From the NCBI RefSeq assembly GCF_019890675.1, contig NZ_JAIOAA010000004.1:372001-436000 (forward strand): a stretch of 64,000 nucleotides of DNA. Direction: 5' to 3'. How positions within the stretch are numbered: position 1 is the first letter of the stretch; every line of letters begins with the position of its first letter. Below are positions 27,348 through 36,967 of the stretch, one piece after another. The stretch comes from Micromonospora sp. PLK6-60 (GTDB lineage Bacteria > Actinomycetota > Actinomycetes > Mycobacteriales > Micromonosporaceae). The translations under genes were made by a program, and so were the position numbers. The notes under the pieces are model-generated. The model was not told the origin of the DNA. It made no database searches and saw nothing but the letters and a program-made list of their open reading frames with translations.

Positions 27348-28487
27348 ATGCGCATCGCCATCGTCACCGAGTCGTTCCCACCGGACGTCAACGGTGTGGC
27401 GCACTCGGTAGTGCGCACCGCCGAGCACCTGGCGGCGCGCGGCCACGAACCGGTGGTCATCGCGCCGGCGCCGCCCGGCGGCCGCCGGTACGCCGAAGAG
27501 CGGCACCCCTATCCGGTGGTCCGGATCCCGAGCGTGCCGCTGCCCCACTACCAGGGGTTCCGGCTGGGTGTGCCGAGCCCGCGGCTGGCCGGCACGCTGC
27601 TCGGGCACGCCCCGGACGTGGTGCACCTGGCCAGCCCGTTCGTGCTCGGCGCCCGGGCCGCCGCGCTGGCGTCCCGGCACCGGCTGCCCACCGTCGCGGT
27701 CTACCAGACCGACGTCGCCTCGTACGCCCGCGAGTACCGGATGGGCTGGGGGGTCAGCGCCGCGTGGCGGCGGATCCGGGAGATCCACAACTCGGCGGAC
27801 CGGACCCTGGCCCCCTCCACCCGGGCGGCGGCCGACCTGATCGCCCACGGCGTACAGCGGATCTGGTTGTGGCGGCGCGGCGTGGACGCCGACCGGTTCC
27901 ACCCGGACCGGCGCTGCCCGGCGCTGCGGCGCGAGCTGGCCCCCGGCGGGGAGCTGCTGGTCGGTTACGTCGGGCGGCTCGCCCCGGAGAAGCGGGTGGA
28001 CCTGCTGGCCGGCGTCGCCCGGTTGCCCGGGGTGCGCCTGGTGGTCGTCGGGGACGGCCCGGCCCGGCGGCAGCTGGAACGCCTGCTGCCCGGCGCCCGT
28101 TTCCTCGGCGTCCGGCACGGCGCGGAGCTGGCCCGCCTCTACGCCAGCCTGGACCTCTTCGTCCACGCCGGTCCGCACGAGACGTTCGGGCAGACCATCC
28201 AGGAGGCGCTGGCCAGCGGGGTGCCGGTGGTGGCGCCGGCCGCCGGCGGACCGGTCGACCTGGTGGAGAGCGGCGTCACCGGCCTGCTGGTGCCCCCCGG
28301 TGACCCGGCGGCGCTGACCGGCGCGGTGGCCGCGCTCGCCGCCGACCGGACCCGCCGGGCGGGCTACGAACGCGCTGCCCGCGACGCGGTCAGCCGCCGG
28401 GGCTGGGCCACCGTCGGCGACGAGCTGATCGACCACTACCGCGCCGTGCGGGCCGGCACGCGGGCCGCCGACCTGAGCGCGGCGTGA
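27348..28487 (+). CDS. GT4 glycosyltransferase (MgtA/PimB-like mannosyltransferase family)
   Basis: A 379-residue retaining glycosyltransferase with GT-B fold. N-terminal MRIAIVTESFPPDVNGVAHS and C-terminal GYVGRLAPEKRVDLL plus HETFGQTIQEALASGVPVV (the EX7E nucleotide-sugar motif) match GDP-mannose-dependent transferases such as mycobacterial MgtA. It probably adds mannose to a glycolipid at the inner membrane face; the acceptor is inferred. Its stop overlaps the start of the next GT4 gene by four bases (GTGA). Confidence 0.88.
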   Translation: MRIAIVTESFPPDVNGVAHSVVRTAEHLAARGHEPVVIAPAPPGGRRYAEERHPYPVVRIPSVPLPHYQGFRLGVPSPRLAGTLLGHAPDVVHLASPFVLGARAAALASRHRLPTVAVYQTDVASYAREYRMGWGVSAAWRRIREIHNSADRTLAPSTRAAADLIAHGVQRIWLWRRGVDADRFHPDRRCPALRRELAPGGELLVGYVGRLAPEKRVDLLAGVARLPGVRLVVVGDGPARRQLERLLPGARFLGVRHGAELARLYASLDLFVHAGPHETFGQTIQEALASGVPVVAPAAGGPVDLVESGVTGLLVPPGDPAALTGAVAALAADRTRRAGYERAARDAVSRRGWATVGDELIDHYRAVRAGTRAADLSAA

Positions 28488-29677
28488 CCGTCCCCGAGCC
28501 CCGGCCCACCCGGCCGGCCGCCGCCGACGGTGACCGGAGCCTCCGGATCGTCCGGCTGGCCAACTTCGTCACCGGCCGCTCGGGGGGCCTGCGGACCGCG
28601 CTGCACCACCTCGGCGCCGGCTACCTCGCCGCCGGGCACGAGCCGGTCCTGGTCGTCCCGGGCGACCGGTACGCCGACGTCCGCCGTCCATGGGGGAGGG
28701 TGATCACCCTGCCCGGCCCGGAAGTGCCCGGCACCGGCGGCTACCGCCTGCTGACCGGGCGGCGTCGGCTCGCCGCGCTGCTGGACGACCTCGCCCCGGA
28801 CCGGCTGGAGGTCTCCGACCGGTCCACCCTGCGCTGGACCGGCCGGTGGGCCCGGTCCCGGGGCGTCGGCTCGGTGATGGTCTCCCACGAGTGCCTGACC
28901 GGCCTGCTCGGGCAGTGGCGGATGCCGGCCACCGCCGCCCGCCGGACGGCGGACCGGCTGAACCGGGAGACCGCCCGGGCGTACGACCGGGTGGTCTGCA
29001 CCACCGGGTGGGCGGCCGAGGAGTTCCACCGGCTGGGCGCGGCCAACGTCGACCTGGTGCCGCTCGGCGTGGACCTGGCCACCTTCCGCCCCGACCGGGC
29101 CGACCCGGTCCTGCGCGAGCGGTACGCCGACCCCGGCGAGGTGCTGCTGGCGCACTGCGCCCGGCTCTCCCCGGAGAAGCGGCCGGACCTGGCCGTCGAC
29201 GCGGTCGCCCGGCTGCGCCGCGCCGGCGTACCCGCGGTCCTGGTGATGGTGGGGGACGGCCCGCTGCGGCCGGCGCTGGCCCGGCGGGCCGAGGGGCTGC
29301 CGGTGACCTTCACCGGCTTCTTGCCCGACCGGGACGCGGTGGCCGCGGTGCTGGCCTCGGCCGATGTGGTGCTCGCCCCGGGCCCGGTGGAGACCTTCGG
29401 GCTGGCCGGACTGGAGGCGTTGGCCTGCGGCACACCGGTGGTGGTCAACGCCGCCAGCGCGCTGCCGGAGGTGGTCGGCCCGGCGGGCGTCGCCGCGTAC
29501 GGCACGCCGGCCGCGATGGCGGCGGCGGTGACCCGGCTGCTCGGCCGGCCGCGCGCCGACCGGGAGCGCGCCGCGCGGACCCGGGCGGAGCAGTTCGGCT
29601 GGGACGCGGCCGTCGCCGGTTTCCTCGGGGTGCACCGGGCGGCGCCGGCGGGCCGGGACCCGGGGACCGCCGGCTGA
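28484..29677 (+). CDS. GT4 glycosyltransferase
   Basis: A 397-residue GT-B transferase, coupled to the preceding one through a GTGA overlap. It has IVRLANFVTGRSGGLRTALH at the N-terminus and the C-terminal HCARLSPEKRPDLAVDAV, then PVETFGLAGLEALACGTPVV with the EX7E motif. It is related to but distinct from the first enzyme (the N-terminal glycine-rich loop is SGGLR), so the pair probably acts in sequence on a mannolipid. The C-terminus is rich in Arg/Ala. Donor and acceptor are inferred. Confidence 0.87.
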   Translation: MTVPEPRPTRPAAADGDRSLRIVRLANFVTGRSGGLRTALHHLGAGYLAAGHEPVLVVPGDRYADVRRPWGRVITLPGPEVPGTGGYRLLTGRRRLAALLDDLAPDRLEVSDRSTLRWTGRWARSRGVGSVMVSHECLTGLLGQWRMPATAARRTADRLNRETARAYDRVVCTTGWAAEEFHRLGAANVDLVPLGVDLATFRPDRADPVLRERYADPGEVLLAHCARLSPEKRPDLAVDAVARLRRAGVPAVLVMVGDGPLRPALARRAEGLPVTFTGFLPDRDAVAAVLASADVVLAPGPVETFGLAGLEALACGTPVVVNAASALPEVVGPAGVAAYGTPAAMAAAVTRLLGRPRADRERAARTRAEQFGWDAAVAGFLGVHRAAPAGRDPGTAG

Positions 29678-29725
29678 TCCTCGGGCGGGCGGGGCACCCC
29701 GGCGGCGGTCGATCACCGCACCACA

Positions 29726-29731
29726 TAGGGT
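29726..29731 (+). promoter_or_regulatory. -10 box of rph (leaderless type)
   Basis: TAGGGT, six bases before the ATG at 29738. Confidence 0.4.
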
Positions 29732-29737
29732 GCAGGC

Positions 29738-30463
29738 ATGGCGCGACCTGACGGGCGGCAACCCGACCAACTCCGACCGGTGACGTTGACCCGGGGCTGG
29801 AGCACCCACCCGGAGGGATCGGTGCTCGTCGAGTTCGGCGGCACCCGGGTGCTCTGCACGGCGAGCGTGACCGAGGGCGTCCCCCGCTGGCGCAAGGGCT
29901 CGGGCCTCGGCTGGGTCACCGCCGAGTACGCGATGCTGCCGCGGGCCACGAACACCCGCTCCGACCGGGAGAGCGTCAAGGGCCGCGTCGGCGGGCGGAC
30001 CCACGAGATCTCCCGGCTGATCGGGCGCAGCCTGCGGGCCGCCATCGACCTCAAGGCGCTCGGCGAGAACTCCGTCGTGCTCGACTGCGACGTGCTCCAG
30101 GCCGACGGCGGCACCCGCACCGCCGCGATCACCGGGGCGTACGTGGCGCTGCACGACGCGGTGAGCTGGCTGGCCGCCCGCAAGGCCCTCTCCGGCCGGC
30201 CGGAGAAGGTGATGCGCCGCTCGGTCGCCGCGGTCAGCGTCGGCATCATCGCCGGTGAGCCGCGACTGGACCTGTGCTACGAGGAGGACGTGGCCGCCGA
30301 GGTGGACATGAACGTGGTCTGCACCGGCGCCGGCGAGTTCGTCGAGGTGCAGGGCACCGGCGAGGACGGCGTCTTCGCCCGGGACCAGCTCGACGCGCTG
30401 CTCGACCTCGGGCTGGCCGGCTGCGCCGAGCTGGCCGAGGTCCAGCGCAAGGCTCTGTCGTGA
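29738..30463 (+). CDS. rph: Ribonuclease PH
   Basis: A 241-residue 3'-5' phosphorolytic exoribonuclease that trims tRNA precursors. Diagnostic parts are [53 protein letters not shown], and [20 protein letters not shown] with the phosphate-site residues. Length is normal. It is followed by rdgB after 46 bases, as in mycobacteria. Confidence 0.96.
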   Translation: MARPDGRQPDQLRPVTLTRGWSTHPEGSVLVEFGGTRVLCTASVTEGVPRWRKGSGLGWVTAEYAMLPRATNTRSDRESVKGRVGGRTHEISRLIGRSLRAAIDLKALGENSVVLDCDVLQADGGTRTAAITGAYVALHDAVSWLAARKALSGRPEKVMRRSVAAVSVGIIAGEPRLDLCYEEDVAAEVDMNVVCTGAGEFVEVQGTGEDGVFARDQLDALLDLGLAGCAELAEVQRKALS

Positions 30464-30509
30464 TGACCGCGCGGGGTGGCCATCCCCTCGCGAACGGAAG
30501 GTGACCGGC

Positions 30510-31127
30510 ATGAACAAGGTCCTGCTCGCCACCCGCAACCGCAAGAAGCTGATCGAGTTGCAGCGGATCCTGGACGGCGCGCTCGGCGCGCACCGGGTCG
30601 CCTTGCTCGGCCTCGACGACGTGGACGAATACCCCGAGCTGCCCGAGTCCGGGCTGACCTTCGGCGAGAACGCCCTGATCAAGGCGCGGGAGGGCTGCCG
30701 GCGGACCGGGCTGCCCACCATCGCCGACGACTCCGGGTTGGCGGTGGACGCGCTCAACGGGATGCCGGGTGTGTTCAGCGCCCGCTGGGCCGGCTCGCAC
30801 GGCGACGACCTGGCCAACCTCCAACTGGTGCTGGACCAGATCGCCGACCTGCCCGACGAGCACCGGGGCGCGTCCTTCGTCTGCACCGTGGCGCTGGTGC
30901 TGCCCACCGGCAAGGAGCACCTGGTCGACGGCCGCCAGCCGGGGCGGCTGCTGCGCGCGCCGCGCGGCGACGGCGGCTTCGGCTACGACCCGATCTTCCT
31001 CGGTGACGGGCAGGAGCGGACCAACGCGGAGCTGACCCCGGAGGAGAAGGACGCGATCAGCCACCGCGGCAAGGCGCTGCGCGAGCTGGCCAAGCTGGTG
31101 GCGAAGGTGCTGCCACCGACCGCCTGA
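30510..31127 (+). CDS. rdgB: RdgB/HAM1 XTP/dITP pyrophosphatase
   Basis: A 205-residue house-cleaning nucleotidase that hydrolyses non-canonical purine triphosphates (XTP, dITP). Clear motifs are VLLATRNRKKLIELQRIL, TFGENALIKARE, TIADDSGLAVDALNG.PGVFSARWAG, and the end FGYDPIFLGDGQE plus HRGKALRELA. The ATG at 30510 is preferred over a GTG at 30501 because GGAAGG sits eight bases upstream. Confidence 0.95.
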   Translation: MNKVLLATRNRKKLIELQRILDGALGAHRVALLGLDDVDEYPELPESGLTFGENALIKAREGCRRTGLPTIADDSGLAVDALNGMPGVFSARWAGSHGDDLANLQLVLDQIADLPDEHRGASFVCTVALVLPTGKEHLVDGRQPGRLLRAPRGDGGFGYDPIFLGDGQERTNAELTPEEKDAISHRGKALRELAKLVAKVLPPTA

Positions 31128-31210
31128 CCGGCTGGCCCCTTTCGCGCCGACGATCAGCCGTTCCGTCACGGAAAGTCACCTGAGTCCGGGAGTCGAGGGC
31201 CGGGTCCGCA

Positions 31211-31338
31211 GCCTTTGCTCTGCTGCCCCGCACGCAACAGGCACGCAGGGTAGCTACATCCTGGTCCGCCCGTCGGCCGCCGCGACCGGTTGTTCCTGGT
31301 CGGATGCGGTGTTGCCGGCAGGGCAGCAGAGCAAAGGC
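31211..31338. repeat. 128-bp segment bounded by perfect 18-bp inverted repeats
   Basis: Arms GCCTTTGCTCTGCTGCCC and GGGCAGCAGAGCAAAGGC are exact complements, 92 bases apart. AAAG/CTTT in this GC-rich context is unusual. It could fold as a long stem-loop RNA or be a small non-autonomous mobile element; no target duplication is obvious. Confidence 0.7.
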
Positions 31339-31402
31339 GGCGATGAGGGTCGGCTGCGCCCGCAGGATGGCGACGGAGGGTAACGGCCTGCTGGCTGGCC
31401 GG

Positions 31403-31567
31403 TCAGGAACGCAGGTACGCGACGACCGCCAGCACCCGCCGGCGGGCCAGCACGGCGGTGAGATGGGCGAGGACCCGCCACCACCGGCGCAACCGGCGAT
31501 CGGGCCCGAGGAACAACCGGCCGGCCGGCCCGGGCCGGTGTGGTCGGTGGAGCTGCGCCGTCGTCAT
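31403..31567 (-). CDS. Possible small basic protein (54 aa)
   Basis: A minus-strand frame with an ATG at 31567 behind a GAGGGGGA ribosome site, TGA stop at 31403. The protein begins MTTAQLHRPHRPGP, is Arg/Trp-rich in the middle (DRRLRRWWRVLAHL) and ends in a short hydrophobic stretch (VLAVVAYLRS). Third codon positions are mostly G/C, as in real genes here. No relative is recognised; it might be a small membrane-associated peptide. Confidence 0.35.
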   Translation of the reverse strand: MTTAQLHRPHRPGPAGRLFLGPDRRLRRWWRVLAHLTAVLARRRVLAVVAYLRS

Positions 31568-31651
31568 GTCGTCCCCCTCGGATGGGCGGGCAGGGCGACT
31601 CCGACGCTATGAACCCCGCTGCGCGGGGGTACCGGGCTGACCTCCGACCTT

Positions 31652-31671
31652 CCTGGGGGACAGCCCCCGGG
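31652..31671 (-). terminator. Possible hairpin after hutH
   Basis: A 7-bp GC stem (CTGGGGG / CCCCCGG, one wobble pair) with a four-base loop, 12 bases past the hutH stop. Confidence 0.35.
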
Positions 31672-31682
31672 TCGGGTCCCGC

Positions 31683-33218
31683 TCAGTCCAGCGGGCCCAC
31701 CTCGCGCTCGATCGCGGCCCGCAGCTGCGGCCCGGCCACCACCGCCCGGGCGGCCTCCATCACCGGGGCGAGGAACACGTCCGGCCCCGGCTCGCCCGCC
31801 GCGGCGCCCAACGCGGCCAGCGCCGCCCGGCCGGCCGGCGACGGGGTCAGCGGAGCGCGCAGCTGGAGGCCGCGTACGGCGGCCAGCAGCTCCACCGCGA
31901 GCAGGCTGGTCAGGTTGTCCAGCACCGTGCGCAGCTTCTTGGTCGCCGCCCAGCCCATCGAGACGTGGTCCTCCTGCATGCCGCTGGTGGGCAGCGAGTC
32001 CACCGACGCGGGCGCGGCCAGCCGGCGGTTCTCCGCGACGATCCCGGCCGCCGTGTACTGGGCGATCATCAGCCCGGAGTTCACCCCGGCGTCGGGGGAC
32101 AGGAACGCCGGCAGGTCCCGGGACCGGGTCACGTCGAGCAGCCGGTCCACCCGCCGCTCGGCGATCGCGCCCACCTCGGCGGCGGCGATGGCCAGGTAGT
32201 CGGCGGCGAAGCCGAGCGGCGCGCCGTGGAAGTTGCCGGTCGACTCGACCCGCCCGTCGGGCAGCACCACCGGGTTGTCCACCACCGACAGCAGCTCCCG
32301 GCCGGCGACCGTCTCGACGAAGTCGAGGGTGTCCCGGGCCGCGCCGGCGACCTGCGGCGCGCAGCGCATCGAGTACGCGTCCTGCACGGCGTGGGCCAGG
32401 TCGTCGCGGTGCGAGTCCATCACCGCCGAGTTTTGCAGCAGCCGGTGGATGTTCGCCGCCGACGCCGCCTGGCCGGGGTGCGGCCGGATCGCGTGCAGCT
32501 CCGGCAGGAAAGGCCGCTCCGAGCCGAGCATCGCCTCGATGGCCAGCGCGGCGGTCACGTCGGCCATGGCGAACAGGTGCCGGGCGTCGTGCACGGCCAT
32601 CAGCAGCATGCCGAGCATGCCGTCGGTGCCGTTGATCAACGCCAGCCCCTCCTTGGCGGCCAGCTCGATCGGGGCCAGCCCGGCCCCGCGCAGCGCGTCG
32701 GCGGCGGGGAGCCGTTCGCCGGCCGGGCCGAGCACCCAGCCCTCGCCGAGCAGCACCAGCGCGCAGTGCGCGAGCGGGGCCAGGTCACCGGAGGCGCCCA
32801 GCGAGCCGTGTTCCGGCACCCACGGGGTCACCTCGTGGTTGAGCAGGTCGACCAGGGCCTCGGCGACCAGCGGCCGGACCCCGGAGCGGCCCAGCGCCAG
32901 CGAGCGCACCCGCAGCAGCATCATCGCCCGCACCACCTCGCGGGGCATCGGCGCGCCGACCCCGGCGGCGTGCGAGCGGATCAGCGCGTGCTGGAGCTCG
33001 GCCCGCCGCTCAGGGGCGACGAACGTGTTGGCGAGCGCGCCGAAGCCGGTGGAGACGCCGTACACGGGCCGGCCGGCGGCCTCGATGCGGTCCACGATGG
33101 ACCGGCTGGTCCGCATCGCCTCGACGGCGGCCGGGTCGAGGACGACCTTGGCCGTGCCGCGCGCCACGGCGAGCAGGTCGGCGGGGGAGATCCCGGTGGG
33201 CTGGATGGTCACGGTCAT
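31683..33218 (-). CDS. hutH: Histidine ammonia-lyase
   Basis: A 511-residue enzyme that deaminates histidine to urocanate, the first step of the hut pathway. The MIO cofactor triad Ala142-Ser143-Gly144 is in [15 protein letters not shown]. Other family segments are [14 protein letters not shown] and [12 protein letters not shown]. It is the last gene of the minus-strand hut operon; its ATG overlaps the hutI stop by four bases, so they are translationally coupled. Confidence 0.97.
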   Translation of the reverse strand: MTVTIQPTGISPADLLAVARGTAKVVLDPAAVEAMRTSRSIVDRIEAAGRPVYGVSTGFGALANTFVAPERRAELQHALIRSHAAGVGAPMPREVVRAMMLLRVRSLALGRSGVRPLVAEALVDLLNHEVTPWVPEHGSLGASGDLAPLAHCALVLLGEGWVLGPAGERLPAADALRGAGLAPIELAAKEGLALINGTDGMLGMLLMAVHDARHLFAMADVTAALAIEAMLGSERPFLPELHAIRPHPGQAASAANIHRLLQNSAVMDSHRDDLAHAVQDAYSMRCAPQVAGAARDTLDFVETVAGRELLSVVDNPVVLPDGRVESTGNFHGAPLGFAADYLAIAAAEVGAIAERRVDRLLDVTRSRDLPAFLSPDAGVNSGLMIAQYTAAGIVAENRRLAAPASVDSLPTSGMQEDHVSMGWAATKKLRTVLDNLTSLLAVELLAAVRGLQLRAPLTPSPAGRAALAALGAAAGEPGPDVFLAPVMEAARAVVAGPQLRAAIEREVGPLD

Positions 33219-34387
33219 TGCGGCACTCCGTTGTGCAGAACCTGGCGGATCAGTGGCACACCGGGCCGGTAGGCCAGGTGCAGATGGCTGGGGGCGTCGA
33301 GGATCGTCAGGTCGGCCCGGGCGCCGGGCCGCAGCACCCCCACGTCGGCGCGGCGCAGCGCCGCCGCCCCGCCGGCGGTCGCCGCCCAGACGGCCTCCGC
33401 CGGGGTCATCCCCATCTCGCGTACGGCGAGGGCGAGGCAGAACGGCATCGACGAGGTGTACGACGAGCCGGGGTTGCAGTCGGTGGCGAGGGCCACGGTG
33501 ACCCCGGCGTCGAGCAGCCGGCGGGCGTCCGGGTACGGCGAGCGGGTGGAGAACTCCGCACCCGGCAGCAGCGTGGCGACCGTCGCCGAGCCGGCCAGCG
33601 CGTCGACGTCGGCGTCGGACAGGTGGGTGCAGTGGTCGACGCTGGCCGCGCCCAGCTCCACCCCCAGCCGCACGCCCGGCCCGGGGCCGAGCTGGTTGGC
33701 GTGCACCCGCACGCCCAGCCCGGCGGCCTGCCCGCAGGCCAGGATCGCCCGGGCGTGGTCGGCGTCGAAGGCGCCCCGCTCGCAGAACACGTCGATCCAG
33801 CGGGCGTGCGGGGCGGCGGCGGCGAGCATCGGCCCGCAGACCAGGCCGACGTAGTCGTCGGGGCGGTCGGCGTACTCGGCGGGCACCACGTGCGCGCCGA
33901 GGAAGGTGGTGTCCCCGGTGAACTCGGCGGCGATCCGCAGCGAACGGGCCTCGTCGGCGATGGTGAGGCCGTACCCGCTCTTGATCTCGATGGTGGTGGT
34001 GCCCTGCCGCATCGCCTCGTCGCGCAGCCGGCGCACGTTGGCGCGCAGCTCGTCGTCGGTGGCGGCGCGGGTGGCGCCGACGGTGGTCCGGATGCCACCC
34101 CCGGTGTACGGCTCGCCGGCCATCCGGGCGGCGAACTCGGCGGCCCGGTCCCCGGCGAAGACCAGGTGGGCGTGGCTGTCCACGAAGCCGGGCAGCACGG
34201 CCGCGCCGCCGGCGTCGATCCGGCGGTCGGCGGCCGGCGCGTACCGGGCCGGGCCGATCCAGGCCACCTCGCCGTCCTCGACCAGCAGGGCGGCGTCCCG
34301 GCGCAACCCCAGCGGGTCGGCCACGCCGTCGCGGGGGGCGTTGGTGACCAGCTCCCCGATGTTGTCCACCAGCAGGCTGCCGATCAT
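33215..34387 (-). CDS. hutI: Imidazolonepropionase
   Basis: A 390-residue amidohydrolase-superfamily enzyme, opening the imidazolone ring to give formiminoglutamate. Metal ligands are in [32 protein letters not shown] and [12 protein letters not shown]; the substrate motif [10 protein letters not shown] is present. Length is normal. It overlaps hutF upstream and hutH downstream by four bases each. Confidence 0.96.
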   Translation of the reverse strand: MIGSLLVDNIGELVTNAPRDGVADPLGLRRDAALLVEDGEVAWIGPARYAPAADRRIDAGGAAVLPGFVDSHAHLVFAGDRAAEFAARMAGEPYTGGGIRTTVGATRAATDDELRANVRRLRDEAMRQGTTTIEIKSGYGLTIADEARSLRIAAEFTGDTTFLGAHVVPAEYADRPDDYVGLVCGPMLAAAAPHARWIDVFCERGAFDADHARAILACGQAAGLGVRVHANQLGPGPGVRLGVELGAASVDHCTHLSDADVDALAGSATVATLLPGAEFSTRSPYPDARRLLDAGVTVALATDCNPGSSYTSSMPFCLALAVREMGMTPAEAVWAATAGGAAALRRADVGVLRPGARADLTILDAPSHLHLAYRPGVPLIRQVLHNGVPQ

Positions 34388-35742
34388 GCGGTCACCGCCG
34401 CGATCGCCGCCCGCAGCTCGGCCGGCACGTCGACGGTCAGGTGCCGGCCGTCGGCGACCACCTGCTTCCCGTCGACCACCACGTGGCTGACGTCGGCGGC
34501 GGTGGCCGCGAAGAACGCCCCGACCGGCGGCACCCCGGCCGTGCGGGCGGTGTCCAGCCGTACGGTGACCAGGTCGGCCCGGTCGCCGACGGCGAGCCGG
34601 CCGGCGTCGCCCCAGCCCAGCGCGGCGTGCCCGCCGACGGTGGCGGCGGCCAGCAGTTCGGCGGCGGTGAAGTGCCCCCGCTTGCGGGTGCGCAGTCGCT
34701 CGTCCAGTTCCACCGCGCGGGCCTCCTCGAAGAGGTCGATCACGGCGTGGCTGTCGCTGCCGAGGCTGACCGGGCTGCCCGCCTCGGCCAGCCGGCGGGC
34801 CGGCCCGATCCCGTCGGCCAGGTCCCGTTCGGTGGTGGGGCAGAGGCAGACCCGGGTGCGGCTCTCCCCGAGCAGGGTGACGTCCGCACTGGTGGGGTGG
34901 GTGGCGTGGATCGCGGTGGTGTGCGGGCCGAGCGCCCCGTGGTCGGCCAGCAGCCGGGTCGGGGTGCAGCCGTGCACGGCCCGGCAGGCGTCGTTCTCGG
35001 CGGGCTGCTCGGAGAGGTGCACGTGCAACGGCACGCCGTTGCGGTCGGCCCAGCCGGCCACGGTGGCGAGCTGCTCGGCGGGCACCGCGCGCACCGAGTG
35101 GATGGCCGCGCCGAGGCGGGCGTGGCCGTTCTCCGGGCGGTACGCGTCGACCCGGGCCGCCCAGCGCAGCGCGTCGCCGTCGCCGAACCGGCGCTGCGGC
35201 CCCTGAAGCGGCGCCCCGTCGACGCTCGCGGTCAGGTATGCGGTGTCCAGCAGGGTGAGCCGGATCCCGGCCTGCGCGGCGGCCTCGACCAGCGCCGCCG
35301 ACATCGCGTTCGGGTCGTCGTACGGCTGGCCGCCCGGGCCGTGGTGCAGGTAGTGGAACTCGCCGACGCAGGTGACCCCCGCCAGGGCCATCTCCGCGTA
35401 CGCGGCCCGGGCCAGCGCCAGGTACGAGTCGGGGTCGAGCCGGCCGGCGACGTCGTACATCACGTCCCGCCAGGACCAGAAGTCGCCCCGGCCGCCGTGG
35501 GTGCGCCCGCGCAGCGCCCGGTGGAAGGCGTGCGAGTGCGCGTTGGCCAGCCCGGGCAGGGTGAGGCCGGGCAGCCGGGCGGCGTCGCGCAGCACCTCCA
35601 CCCCGGCGGTGGGCCGGCCCCCGCCGGTCAGCGGGGCGACCGCGGTGATCCGGCCGTCCTCGGCCTCGATCAGCACGTCCGGGGTCGGTTCGGCGTGCTC
35701 GGGCAGCCAGGCGTACTCGGCCAGCCAGCGGGTCAACGGCAT
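34384..35742 (-). CDS. hutF: Formimidoylglutamate deiminase
   Basis: A 452-residue amidohydrolase that converts formiminoglutamate to formylglutamate plus ammonia. It shows [45 protein letters not shown] and [20 protein letters not shown], typical of HutF. Its presence means that the pathway runs through N-formylglutamate, so an N-formylglutamate hydrolase is needed. It overlaps the M20 amidohydrolase gene by ten bases. Confidence 0.95.
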   Translation of the reverse strand: MPLTRWLAEYAWLPEHAEPTPDVLIEAEDGRITAVAPLTGGGRPTAGVEVLRDAARLPGLTLPGLANAHSHAFHRALRGRTHGGRGDFWSWRDVMYDVAGRLDPDSYLALARAAYAEMALAGVTCVGEFHYLHHGPGGQPYDDPNAMSAALVEAAAQAGIRLTLLDTAYLTASVDGAPLQGPQRRFGDGDALRWAARVDAYRPENGHARLGAAIHSVRAVPAEQLATVAGWADRNGVPLHVHLSEQPAENDACRAVHGCTPTRLLADHGALGPHTTAIHATHPTSADVTLLGESRTRVCLCPTTERDLADGIGPARRLAEAGSPVSLGSDSHAVIDLFEEARAVELDERLRTRKRGHFTAAELLAAATVGGHAALGWGDAGRLAVGDRADLVTVRLDTARTAGVPPVGAFFAATAADVSHVVVDGKQVVADGRHLTVDVPAELRAAIAAVTA

Positions 35743-36953
35743 GCCAGCTCCTCCAGCACCCGGGCCAGGGCGGTCACCCCGGCGGCGCAGTCGGCGTCGG
35801 TGGCGGACTCGGCGGGGGAGTGCGACACCCCCGTCGGGTTCCGTACGAACAGCATGGCGGTCGGCAGGTGCGCGGCGAGCACTCCGGCGTCGTGTCCCGC
35901 CCCGGTGGGCAGCACCGGCGCGTCCAGCAGCCCCGCCAGCCGGTCGGCCAGCCCGCCGTCGAACGCGACGAGCGGGGTGGCCGACTCCTGGGTCAGGGTC
36001 AGCTCGGTGCCGTCCCGCTTCGCCCGCTCGGTGGCCTTGGCGCGTACCGCCTCGACCAGACCGTCAAGCGTCTCCGCCTCGGCGGCCCGGGCGTCCAGCC
36101 AGCCGGTCACCCGCGCCGGGATGGCGTTCGTGGCGTTCGGCTCGACCGCCACCCGGCCCACGGTGGCGTGCGCGTCGCGCAGCCGGGCCTCCTTGTTCGC
36201 CGCGAGCACGGTGAACGCGTAGGTGAGCATCGGGTCGCGGCGGTCGGCCATCCGGGTCGTACCCGCGTGGTTGCCCTCGCCGTGCACGTCGAAGCGCCAG
36301 CGGCCGTGCGGCCAGATGGCGGAGGCCACCGCGACCGGCGCGCCCTGGTCGACAAGCGCGCGGCCCTGCTCGACGTGCAGCTCGACGAAGGCCGCGAAGC
36401 GGCCGAGCAGGCCCGGGTCGGCGCCGGCCGGCGGCGCGCCCAGCGCCTCGGCGAAGCTCACCCCGTCGGCGTCGCGCAGCCCGGCCGCGCGGTCGACCGC
36501 GATCTCCCCGGTGAGCAGCCGGGACCCCAGGCAGGGTACGCCGAACCGGGCGCCCTCCTCCTCGACGAAGGCGGCCACCACCACCGGCCGGTCCGGGGTG
36601 ACCCCAGCGGCGCGCAGCTCGTCCACGGCGAGCAGGGCGCTGACGATGCCGAGCGGCCCGTCGTACGCCCCGCCGTGCGGCACCGAGTCGAAGTGGCTGC
36701 CGGTGAGCACCGCGTCGCCGGCCGCCGGGTCGCCCCACCAGGCGAACAGGTTGCCGTTGCCGTCCTGCTGCACGGGCATGCCGCGGGCGTCGGCCTGGTC
36801 CCGGAACCACGCGCGCAGCCGCAGCTCCGGCTCGGTCAGCGCGTAGCGCAGGTAGCCGCCGCTGCCGGCGTCCCGGCCGACCGGCGCGATCTCGTCCCAC
36901 AGCTTCCGGAACCTGTTAACAAGGGGCCCTTCACCTACCGAATGCGTTAACAA
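35733..36953 (-). CDS. M20 amidohydrolase (allantoate amidohydrolase-like) in the hut operon
   Basis: About 406 residues of the hydantoinase/carbamoylase/allantoate amidohydrolase family. Metal-binding motifs are [38 protein letters not shown] and [13 protein letters not shown]. Being between hutU and hutF, and since hutF makes formylglutamate, it most likely hydrolyses N-formylglutamate in place of HutG; this is inference. The start is uncertain: conserved sequence begins near [12 protein letters not shown], but upstream lies repeat copy B. The best candidate is a TTG at 36953, five bases after AAGGAAGG; a GTG at 36959 is the alternative. Both lie inside the repeat. Confidence 0.85.
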   Translation of the reverse strand: MLTHSVGEGPLVNRFRKLWDEIAPVGRDAGSGGYLRYALTEPELRLRAWFRDQADARGMPVQQDGNGNLFAWWGDPAAGDAVLTGSHFDSVPHGGAYDGPLGIVSALLAVDELRAAGVTPDRPVVVAAFVEEEGARFGVPCLGSRLLTGEIAVDRAAGLRDADGVSFAEALGAPPAGADPGLLGRFAAFVELHVEQGRALVDQGAPVAVASAIWPHGRWRFDVHGEGNHAGTTRMADRRDPMLTYAFTVLAANKEARLRDAHATVGRVAVEPNATNAIPARVTGWLDARAAEAETLDGLVEAVRAKATERAKRDGTELTLTQESATPLVAFDGGLADRLAGLLDAPVLPTGAGHDAGVLAAHLPTAMLFVRNPTGVSHSPAESATDADCAAGVTALARVLEELACR

Positions 36954-36967
36954 GGGCACCTTCCTTA
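36915..36967 (-). repeat. Stop-anchored palindromic repeat, copy B
   Basis: 53 bp read on the minus strand from the hutU TAA stop (36965-36967). It separates hutU from the M20 gene inside the operon and contains AAGGAAGG and the probable TTG start of that gene. It is 45/53 identical to copy A at 5219-5271. Confidence 0.8.

Larger units (their letters stand above)
31128..31682. other. 555-base gap with inverted repeat and possible small gene
   Basis: Between rdgB and the end of hutH. Contains a perfect 18-bp inverted repeat (31211-31228 / 31321-31338), a possible small minus-strand gene (31403-31567), and hairpins at 31613-31627 and 31652-31671 near the hutH end. The remainder has no convincing frame. 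Confidence 0.6.
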
